This document shows, in pieces, positions 55,308 to 64,000 of a DNA stretch of 64,000 bases. Each line of letters begins with the position of its first letter. Position 1 is the first letter of the stretch. Origin of the DNA: Phialocephala subalpina. Lineage: Eukaryota; Ascomycota; Leotiomycetes; Helotiales; Mollisiaceae. The DNA lies in assembly GCA_900073065.1 (NCBI GenBank), contig FJOG01000054.1:1-64000 (forward strand). The letters are read 5' to 3'. The notes under the pieces were generated by a model. The model ran no database searches. It was not told the DNA's origin and was given only the letters and a program-made list of their open reading frames with translations. The position numbers and the translations under genes are program-made.

Positions 55308-58300
55308 TCAATACTCCCTAAAAATCGCAATCGTGTCAACAAACCCATCAAAATTCTCCGCATAAGGCGCAATATCCGTCCCACCAAGTGTGATCATGTT
55401 CGTCGTTCCAACCGTGCTGTATCCGTACACTGCGATGCTCGCCGCAGAGTATGTATCGACACTGAAAATCTTCCCCTGACACGTCTCCCCATTCCCCTGA
55501 TCCGAACAATGGACATTATTGTTACTGAAGAATGAATACAAGCCCTGTCCATAAATCGTAACGTTATGAGATTGAGCGACATGAAGTCCCCATCCCGATT
55601 GTCCGGCGACGAATGTTGGATCTGAGTAGGCTGCGTTCGTAGGGAAGGGAACAGTTGCATCGGGGTTGGGTTGATAATAGGCGGTTTCGGTTTGGATGAA
55701 GCCCATGAATAGATCTCCGGTGTTGGCTAGACTGTACTGGTAAAGAGAATGATGCTCGACTGCAGTTCCGTATAGCCAGTTGTTGCCTTCTACGCTTTCG
55801 ATCAAGAGACCGCGACCAGCGTAGATGGTTATTTGAGTTAGTGCTGGGTCTTCGACGTCGTGATCTGCGACCCAGAGCCAGACGTTCTCCATGTATAATC
55901 CTGTGGCTGAAGATGTCACATGCATACTCAAAAACGCTGCCTCGCATTGAGCTGGGACATTTGCATTCGTGATCACGGTGGCGTTCGTGACTGGACATTC
56001 AGCAAGCTGGAGGTTGGAACCTGCGAAGCCACCAACGCGCGTATGGACGTCCCACATTCCGGCAGGAGTGCCAGAGGAGGCGAGGTTCCATTCGATAAGG
56101 ATAGCTCCAGCTTGAGCGCCTTGGGAGGAAACGATCATGTCGGACCATTCGATTGTTCCGACGTCTCCGGGCTTGCCGACTTGGACGACGGGTTTGGGAG
56201 CGGTCTTGGATGCGAAAAAGGAACCTGAGGAGAGGATTACGGCATAGGCTTCACCTACTACTCTAATACCTGGTGGGAAGTAGATGGTCGTCGTGACGAG
56301 GTAGTCTCCTGAGTCAAAGTAGACGACTTGGCCTGTTGATACGGCTTTGGTGAGGACGGCTTGGATGGCGGCTGAGTCATCTGTCTTGCCATTTCCGGTT
56401 GCACCTGCTGAGCGGACGCTGAGGAAGGCGGACACCGGGAGGTTCTCGTATTGTGGTTTAGAGCGAGAGTAGTAGTTGGTGCCGGAGAGGAGACTTGGGA
56501 CACGAGCGGTTGGTGTGAATGGTCCTTGGAAGTTTACTGGACCCGTTGCTCCATATTTGTGTCCTTGTCCCCAGGCTGCGATGGTTGTTGATGCGGCTGA
56601 GCCGGCAAGGAGGACGGAGCTTCCAGCGCCTTGGACAGCTGTTGTAACCTTTGTCAGGCGCACATTCTCGAGGATCAAGCTGCCACCAGTGTCCGGAGCG
56701 TTGTTTGTGAGGGTATGAACAGTTGAGACACCGATAGGTGTGTTGGTGATGTCGCTGTCGATGACCACTATAGCTCCAACTGATTGATTGCCACCGCTGA
56801 CTGAAGTCATGTCGATACCGATCTGGCAGTTGTTGATACTGATACCCTTGTATGTCCAACTCCAGTCAAATCCTTGGAAGATGGCAGTTGCAACATTGTT
56901 GAAGGTCAAGTTTCGCATGGTGAATTGTCTAAAATCGTTAGCAGATGGAGAGATGGATCACGGAAAGACTTACTGGTTAGCAATGAACATGCCCTGGAAA
57001 CCACCATTGAAAACCAAGTCGGTCATGAAGCCCCCAGAACCTTGTTCAATGAAGATACCCTGGTGTTGGTTGCCAGTCGCTGTAGACATCTTGAAGACAA
57101 TGTTCTGGAGCGATGTGGCTTGTGCTGTAGGCCAGTGGATGGCAGCAACCGAGACACTTCCTGGGATGGAAGTGAGATCGATGATGAAGTTGCGAATCTG
57201 TCTCCAGAACACATTCGTTGCACCATACCCAAGAGCACCACCAGCCTGGTACTGGTCGCCATCAATGAGCCATCTCGTCGTGAAGGCAGGAGCCGCTTTG
57301 ATCGTCGGGATACAACCTGCAATGGGGTTTCCAATGATCTGGGTATAGTAGTAATCGATGATACCAGGGTTCGAGACCAAGTATGTACCGTTGGGGAAGT
57401 ACACCACAGCCGGAGTGGTTGTAGAAGATCCGCAAGATCCAGGAGCGCATCTGTTTCCGCTCGAGATGGCATTGTTGATAGCTACAGTATCATCCGTTAC
57501 TCCATCACCCTTCGCGCCAAAGTCCTTCACATTTCGGAACACTTGGTAAGTGCCAGGAGCAGCGTTGAATGGCGCGATGCCTTGGTGTGTGATACCTTCC
57601 ATCCAGTATCCTGAGCATGCTGTCGGCGACGGGGTTGCAGATGAAGTTGAGGAGGAGGATGATGTCCTTCGAAGAATCAGCATGGGTCAAATGGGCAGAT
57701 CTGCTAGATACTCACTTGTTCGAAGTGCTGCTTGTCGAGCTTTTGCTTGACGTAGAGGATGTCCTGCAATTGTTAATCAACCAAAGTCCGCGCAATTGTC
57801 TGGCTGCCACTTACGTGCTTGAGCTTGTTGAACTTGTCTTGCTGGAACTCGATGTCCTACTATTGTTAGGTCATTTCTCAGGATGAAAAAAATTGAAGTA
57901 CATACGACGATGTGCTACTGGTACTCGATACCGAGCTGGATGACGATCTATGACAAATCAGTATGCGTAGAAAGGTGGTGCACATTTGCAACTCACTTGG
58001 ATGAACTGCTCGAGCTGGAGGAGCTGGATTTGCTACTCGTGGTCGATACTGAACTTGAAGAAGACGACGTCCTATCAAAATAAGCCTCACATATCCAAGA
58101 CAGCCGAAGCAGGGTTCAAGACTTACGTCGATGAGCTGGAGCTGGATTTGCTTGTGCTGCTGGATATGGAACTAGATGAAGAAGTTCTTTGTTCGTTAGG
58201 ATATCTGACCAACCTTGGTAGAGTGTTGGGTGAGTACTTACGATGAAATGCTGCTACTCGTTTGAGAACTCGAGGAGATCGTCTTGCTGACAGTAGATGA

Positions 58301-59244
58301 TGACAAAGACGTCTGGCTGCTGGAGGAAGACCTGAGATAATCAGCACCAGAGAAGGTCTGGAAAATGGCTTGGCAACTTACTTGCTTGAGCTGGGATTTG
58401 CTTGTGCTGCTGGATATGGAACTAGATGAAGAAGTTCTTTGTTCGTTAGGATATCTGACCAACCTTGGTAGAGTGTTGGGTGAGTACTTACGATGAAATG
58501 CTGCTACTCGTTTGAGAACTCGAGGAGATCGTCTTGCTGACAGTAGATGATGACAAAGACGTCTGGCTGCTGGAGGAAGACCTGAGATAATCAGCACCAG
58601 AGAAGGTCTGGAAAATGGCTTGGCAACTTACTTGCTTGAGCTGGGCTGCTCGAGGACAGACTGCTGGATGACTGCGAGTAGGAGTATCCAGATGAAGAAC
58701 TTCCAGAAGACGTTGATAGAGATGAAGACGATCCAGTGCTCGATGAAACACTTCCAGTGGCCTTGCTGCTCGACGTACCAGAATATGTGACACTATATGA
58801 CTTGCTCTCGGATGTCGAAGTCGAAATCGTCGACGAATTGCCCCACGTATACGTCTTCGAAGAAGATACGCTGACCGAAGGACTCGTTGTCGGAACACTG
58901 CTGCTCCCACCTCCAGACTCCGACTTCGAAACACTGTAGGACACGATCCCAGATCCAGAAAGGCTCGATGTCGGAACCGTACTCACACTCCCACTTCCTG
59001 TCTCTGAGTATGAATAACTCCCACCCCCCTCCGTCCCAGTCGTAACACACGTCGTCGCAACCGCCTTACTAACCACCACTGTCACGAACTTAACATGCGT
59101 CTCCACGCTCTCACTTTCCGTCACACTCTTCGTCCCATTCCACTTCTGATGATGATGTTTGTGGCCATCCGTGCCATTGTAACCTGCTCTCACAGCAGCA
59201 ATAAAAAGAGTAGAAACCGTAATGAACGACTTGCTAAAAAGCAT
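55308..59244 (-). CDS. GH55 exo-beta-1,3-glucanase with Ser/Thr-rich mini-exon linker
   Basis: Start at 59244: signal peptide (MLFSKSFITVSTLFIAAVRA), a His-rich stretch, then a long Ser/Thr domain. Exons: 59244-58632, 58581-58492, 58421-58382, 58331-58242, 58171-58127, 58071-57997, 57947-57906, 57859-57815, 57763-57716, 57666-56974 and 56928-55308. The sum is 3402 nt (1133 residues) in one frame. Nine mini-exons of 40-90 nt code the linker. The catalytic region is a double pectate-lyase-type beta-helix typical of GH55: CSGYWMEGITHQG, NVKDFGAKGDGVTDDT, and in the second half LSVRSAGATGNGKTDDSAAI, WDVHTRVGGFAGSNLQ, ENVWLWVADHD, GLLIESVEGNNWLYGTAVEH. GH55 enzymes cut glucose or short units from beta-1,3-glucan, as in fungal walls. 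Two mini-exons are duplicated (see the 250-bp repeat); the first copy is read in a non-Ser frame. Confidence 0.88.
58145..58644. repeat. Perfect 250-bp tandem duplication inside the GH55 gene
   Basis: Bases 58145-58394 and 58395-58644 are identical as far as I can read. Each unit holds two mini-exons (90 and about 40 nt) and their introns. The identity means a very recent event, or an assembly error. Confidence 0.93.
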
Positions 59245-59249
59245 CTTGA

Positions 59250-60520
59250 ATGAAAGTACGAAGGTCAAAAAACCTTCACTGAGAGAGCGACAGTAACGAA
59301 CTTCCCTACCTCTCTCACGATCGGGGGTCGCGCCCAATTTTATCAAACTGTCCCAGCGGCCCAGCACATCGTAGGTCCAGGCACAGAGCATCAAAGTCCC
59401 CGGAATGACTCTATGTTCGTAATCGCTGTGCCGTTGGGACCTGCATAAGCCCCTTGCACCTGCATAACTCTAAATCTTAACACCGTCCCCTCAGCTCGAT
59501 TCGGGACGACAGCCTTACGCCACAGGAACCGTCGGCCTTATTCCACGCTCCTCAGTGGTGGGAAGGAAATGCTAATTTTGCTTCAGGAATTCGGGCCAAT
59601 AGTGACGAGCGCGCGGTGCTCAGACGTGGCGTGAGCGGGATGAGTGAGGCCGTCTTAGGGCAGGGAGGAGGGCTGAATTGGGAATGTGGGAGGGTGTCGA
59701 TGGTACCCCTCCTGTCGCTGGACCGAGGCGGCTTCAACCATCAATTATGAAGCCATTCCAACGATGATTCAGACTTCTAACATCATTCTCCTAACTCCGA
59801 AATCGTCGCACAGCAGAACTTCATCGCTCTCCTCTGCTGTGTTCGTTGTGTGTTGATGAGACGAAGAAATTCATGCGAAGGGCCAAGATTTCATCCCGTC
59901 CCAACTCGGCTCGTGCTTCCGAGCCATCACGAGAAAATAAAATTACACCGTCGGCTGGCGCCAAGAACAGTGCATAGGCTAAAGTGATCACGAATGCTTT
60001 ATTTTAGAGTTGCAACCTTACCCCTGAGATGATGCTTGGCCTGCTGTTCGAGCACGGGGTCGTGAGGGATGTTCTGCGGGGGATCGGCGAGATCATCACG
60101 TGGAGGTGAGGATGCAGTGCTGGGAAGGAAATGTGATAGAGAACATGTTGTGGGTAGGAAGGGAAGTTATTGCGTGGCCGCCATTTTCCAATTGGGAGTT
60201 CCGCTTGGGATGGCACATTTCCAGACCCCTCTTTAGCTGGTCTTGGAAAGCTCGTGGCAGCCACATAGGTATCCAAGTACTCCTCTAAGTTCTCGACATT
60301 TCACTTTGCGTGCATTTAAAGACCAAAGATGGTGGAGAGCAGGTTCTGTTGGCCCAACTGATGCTAGAATACACTTTCATCAAGCCCATTCCCTCTCAAA
60401 GTCCCCATTTCCATAGTACATTATCATCGCCGCCTGCTAACGCCATCCGCCAATGCACGCTAAACGCCATGGTGCTCCATATGCTCAGTGTCCCAACCCA
60501 CAACACAACATTACGCGTCC
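59250..60520. other. Intergenic region, no gene recognised
   Basis: Contains the presumed promoter of the GH55 gene. Frames at 59552-59737 and 60004-60564 show nothing familiar. Confidence 0.45.
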
Positions 60521-60523
60521 TCC

Positions 60524-61786
60524 TCAGAGTGTGGCTCTGCCTGGGTAAGTACGTATCTTACTAAGCCTGTAATTCAGGATATACTGCTTCATGGGATGTA
60601 ACCTACGTGGAGGGAAAGCCTTTCGTTTGGCCTCCTTGGCAGCTTCAATCGCAGCAGCTTCAGCAGCTACCTCGCGCTCGCGCTCGAGACGCTCACGTTC
60701 CTCCTTCTCTACCTGCTCGATTGGGATTCGCTTTGCTTTCAGCTCCCTGAGTCCGGTCATGCCTGGCATGACCCAGTCCTGTTCAAGCATCAGCACGATT
60801 CACGATCGCTGTATGGAGGGATGACTTACCCAGATAGTGTGCCAAGTGAAGGTATCCAAGAGCCAGAGGGAGGTCGATTGTTTACCAGCGAAGAATTGCG
60901 CACTTGGGTTGGAGGAAGTGATATGCTTGACGACTTTCTTGGCATATGCTTCTTGATCGGATTGATGCTTCAGGGAGGTTTCGCCGGCAATCATGCGTTC
61001 GATGATGTCCTTGCTGGGAGCGTAGAACGAGCCTTCAGCAATGACGCCTTTGATGTTGTTGTCATTCATCTTCGACTCGACACCACCGGTAACGACCTGA
61101 TCATGTGGTTAGCAAAGCTGAGGAGGGGAAGAGAAGGATGGACGTACATTGATAACCTTGACGCCGAATGGAGCCATCTCGAGTCGGAGGGTATCTGAGA
61201 ACATGCCTAGGGCTGCCTTGCTGGAGTTGTAGACGCCAATCCAAGGGACTGGAGCGAATTGAGCGACGGAAGATATGTTGACAATGCGACCTTTTGCCTT
61301 GATGATCAAAGGAGCGAATGCCTGCGTGACGGCCAGGGCACCGAAGTAGTTGACATCAAAGATCTTTCGTGCTTGATTGAGATCGGAATCCAACAACGGC
61401 ATCGAGTAGCCTGAATGTGGTCAGCTGGAGATCGACTGACGATTACCCGTAGACAAGAAAACACTACCTTTGCCCGCATTGTTGATCAGAATATCAAGCT
61501 CGTCGCCGCCACTCTTCTCCTTGAACAGTCTCAGACATTCATCGATGGAGTCCTGGTCCGTGACATCGAGAGGTACCCAATTGAGATTCTTTAGTTGGAT
61601 AGGATGGGTCGCAGGATAGTAGCAGTTCATGTCTCGAAGAGTGCAAAAGACATTGTAACGGCCAGCATTCGGTCCATATGAACTCCAGAACTCATTCATG
61701 AGTGCACTGCCGATGCCACCAGGGGTGCAGCCGGTGATGAGCACCGTCTTTGGACGCTCAGTCTTCTTTCCCGACTCTCCAGACAT
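60524..61786 (-). CDS. Short-chain dehydrogenase/reductase, Ayr1-like
   Basis: Four exons: 61786-61468, 61410-61148, 61096-60830 and 60778-60524, with introns of 57, 51 and 51 bp. Total is 367 residues. The Rossmann NADP(H) motif is TVLITGCTPGGIGSAL. LDVTDQDSIDECL, ILINNAGKGYSMPLLD, GRIVNISSVAQFAP and the catalytic YNSSK follow. The order and the end (WHTIWDWVMPGMTGL) match the fungal relatives of yeast Ayr1, the NADPH-dependent 1-acyl-dihydroxyacetone-phosphate reductase of lipid droplets and the ER. The C-terminus is extended by a charged helix (EKEERERLEREREVAAEAA) that the yeast protein lacks as far as I recall. Its precise substrate is not certain: many Ayr1-like paralogues act on other ketones. 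Confidence 0.85.
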
Positions 61787-61789
61787 TTC

Positions 61790-62960
61790 GGCGGCGATAA
61801 CGACTGCTCTCTGGATCCGACTTGATAGCGAACAACCTGCGACTCGACAGCGACGATTCAGCGACCTGGAAACAATCGTCTTGGCGTCGCAATTGTTTGT
61901 CGTTGTCGAGGTTGTCGCGTGAAGGTTTGGCGGCAGATCGTGGCGGCGGAAGTTTCAGCCTTGGCTTCGATCAAACAGATCGTCAAAGTGAATCCGTGAA
62001 CAAGCGAAGACGTCACATCTTATCGCAATGTCTCGCCGCATGGTGGGACATTCAGCTGATCTTTTGTACGTGAGGTCGAACGCCTCGGACAGCTGTGGCC
62101 AGTTAGATTGTGTATATCTGACTGGGATGAAAGAAGGGAATTCGGACATAAGAGACCCAATTGTGATGAAGCCATCACCGCTTTCGAGGATAATTGAGAT
62201 GCTCTGACATTTCGAATTATGAAAAGCCCTGAATTGGGTAAGCACATCGTGTTCTGCGACAAAGGTTGTCACCTTGGCCGACGGTCACGTGAAAGTGCAA
62301 GATCTCATTCGGGTTTCGGATCCGTTTATCCTTCTCAGCCAACCTTTCACTTCAAAAGCTTGAAGAAATTCAGAAAGGCTTCGGGAACGCTCCTGGAAGA
62401 TCCATCGAGCTCAACAGGTGCCATTGATATGCACTTGGGGCATGCAATACAAGTTTCGAGGAGACGATCATTGATGACGTCGATCCTTCACGAATGCGAG
62501 TTGCGGGGCTCCCTCTCGCATCCTCCACTCATAGGATTCACCTCATGTGGTCCGAATCCTTATGGGCGGTGTTGCAAGATGCAGCAAGGCTGGGCAGTGA
62601 AATTGGCGCGATGAAAGTCGATGATTGGTTTTGTTCGTTCTTACCGTTCCGTTCACCGAATTGCGAGCAAAGTGAGGCTCCCAATCCACTCTTCGAGCCT
62701 GGCAACTTCGATCAGCTCTGTTCCATGGGCTGAGCAGCCTGCGCCTCTTGAATTGACAAGGGACTGCAGTAGCCTCATATCGACATCCACATTCTGGCCC
62801 CCATCTTCTGCTATGAGTAGAGAGGGCCGCAGTGGTTGGCTTGAAGGTGCGTAGTTCTGAAACCCACATAGAGAGGGCCCATGGGCCATGGCATTGGTAT
62901 TTCCTTTATCAACGGTCTCAGCCTCCTGTTAATGTCAGATGTTTGCGTCCTTGATGTACC
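61790..62960. other. Intergenic region, no gene recognised
   Basis: Divergent promoter region between the reductase (-) and the lectin-like gene (+). Frames on both strands (62219-62733, 62543-62889) overlap and have no known motif. Confidence 0.4.
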
Positions 62961-62963
62961 AAA

Positions 62964-64000
62964 ATGGCTGATGCCAACTTCAGCACCTTGGAAGCCGTCA
63001 ATCCTGGGTTTGAGCCCCTTCGAAAAGAGAAGCCTCTGCCTGTAGAGTCTGGAAAGCAGGTAATATCAGAGGATGCAGGCAAGCAGGTCGTAGTGCCTTA
63101 CAGCGATATCGAGGTGACTGCGCAGCAACAATCGACGCAACACTTTCCCGTCGAGAAGAACTACCTGGGGCCGCCAGTCGTTGAAAATGGAAAACCCCGA
63201 CGAAGCCGAAAATGTTTATGGATAGGAGGTGCAGTGCTTCTGGCTGTGATTCTTGCGGCTGTTCTTGGTGGAGTTCTGGGATCGAAGCCGAGCAAAAAAT
63301 CGTCCTCTCCAGCCTCGACATCGACTGCTAACGCGACATCATCAAGTAACAACACCATCACTTCGCACAAGATTGCCGCCATCGCATACGAATCTAACAG
63401 CATCAACAACACTCGAGTTTACTATCTGGCAGATGATGGCGTATTGACCGAGGCTGCAAGTTCGGCGAGCAACACAACATGGGGGTTCACCAAAATTGGA
63501 TATCCTGAGAAGAACGACAGTGTTCTGGCTGCCGCAGTCTCACGTCCCAACTTTCCTCTGGTAAGATTTTATCTGAAGACCGAGCGCATATTCTGACAGC
63601 CAGCAGGAAATCAGTGTCTTTTACACCGATGAAAACTACCTGGTCCACGACCTCGTCTACAATTCGACAACCCACAAATGGACTCAAGGAACCATTTCCG
63701 CCGAGAACTATATCACACATCCCAACTCCAGTCTCGCAGCCATGTACAATCAATGCCGTTTCTGTGCCAACACAACCATCGTGGCCTATCAAGATATCAA
63801 TGGATTCGTGCAGATCGCAAACCACACATCTTCGGGCTGGACAACGACTCAACTTGGGGCCAAGACTGTCGATGGAACAGGCTTGGCCTTGCAACCTTTC
63901 ATGCGTGCGGACCAGTGGGATCAAATCAATCTGTATTATCAACAGTCGACCCTGAATATCAGTCTCGCCTGCCAATTTCCTGGCAACTCCGGCACCGCGG
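62964..64000 (+). CDS. Fucose-lectin-like type II membrane protein (partial)
   Basis: Start at 62964 (MADANFSTLEAVNPG). Exon 1 runs to 63560 and exon 2 starts at 63607 (46-bp intron, GTAAGA..AGCAG), continuing past the window edge. A short cytoplasmic N-terminus with a YSD motif leads to a basic stretch (KPRRSRKCLW) and one membrane span (IGGAVLLAVILAAVLGGVLG). Next come a Ser/Thr linker with N-glycosylation sites and an ectodomain: IAAIAYESNSINNTRVYYLA, DDGVLTEAASS, ISVFYTDENYLVHDL, TTIVAYQDINGFVQIA. The repeated pattern of short beta-strand blades resembles the fungal fucose-specific lectin family (six-bladed propeller), many of whose members are anchored this way. Binding specificity cannot be told, and the C-terminal blades are not in the window. 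Confidence 0.75.

Noticed and set aside
58123..58347. Arg/Leu-rich frame (LPPAARRLCHHLLS) of unit 1 as a separate gene
   Set aside because: It is the alternative frame of the GH55 mini-exons; in unit 1 the Ser-rich frame fits the splice phases.
63487..63975. 162-codon open frame on the minus strand
   Set aside because: It lies antisense to the lectin-like gene, whose exon junction and protein pattern are much more convincing.
1..64000. CRISPR arrays, bacterial operons, phage genes
   Set aside because: No spaced direct repeats of the CRISPR type are present, and the spliced gene structure shows a eukaryotic genome.

Overview
The window looks like nuclear DNA of a filamentous ascomycete (Pezizomycotina; a Leotiomycetes-type fungus is my guess). 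Reasons: genes are split by 45-70 bp introns with GTAAGT-like donors, often with CTAAC branch points. The protein families are typical of these fungi: Clr5, BTB/POZ, ankyrin arrays, SERAC1-like hydrolases, G-alpha-like proteins with a fungal N-terminal domain, GH55 glucanase, intradiol dioxygenase, fucose-lectin-like proteins. A 5S rRNA gene stands alone among protein genes. Long, very AT-rich, gene-free blocks (about 1-1900, 12300-13350, 24050-24570, 47220-48470, 53080-53720) resemble repeats decayed by repeat-induced point mutation (RIP).

Layout. 1-1.9 kb: AT-rich. 2-6 kb (-): a protease-like domain fused to an Hsp70-like ATPase. 7-8.2 kb (+): conserved one-TM protein. 9.4 kb (-): 5S rRNA. 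11.4-12.1 kb (+): Clr5 protein. 13.4-15.2 kb (-): carboxylesterase with a changed nucleophile motif and a broken frame. 16.2-17.5 kb (-): secreted intradiol dioxygenase. 18.5-20.2 kb (+): MRJP/yellow-like secreted protein. 20.7-24 kb (+): ankyrin array, probably broken. 24.6-31 kb: lineage-specific or decayed ORFs. 32-36.6 kb: a candidate solo LTR and three decaying genes side by side (SP-RING, G-alpha-like, SERAC1-like). 37.7-39 kb (+): BTB protein. 39.2-40.9 kb (-): Ser/Ala-rich one-TM protein. 42.8-44.6 kb (+): protein with three CCHC zinc knuckles. 45.2 kb: a 169-bp MITE. 49.4-51.3 kb (+): polytopic membrane glycoprotein. 51.9-54 kb: relic sequence, a 647-bp assembly gap and a 779-bp TIR element. 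55.3-59.2 kb (-): GH55 exo-beta-1,3-glucanase with a mini-exon Ser/Thr linker. 60.5-61.8 kb (-): Ayr1-like short-chain reductase. 63 kb to the end (+): lectin-like membrane protein, cut by the window edge.

The genes do not form one pathway. The intact ones are mostly secreted or cell-surface enzymes and lectin-like proteins. The relics and the protease-Hsp70 fusion belong to families common in fungal self/non-self and NLR-type repertoires, which fits a fast-evolving, transposon-rich accessory region. The most striking observations are the protease-Hsp70 fusion with a GDCGSW active-site-like motif, and a perfect 250-bp tandem duplication of two mini-exons in the GH55 gene that, by my phase count, keeps the reading frame open. 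Exon boundaries were read by eye; those I could not reconcile are flagged.
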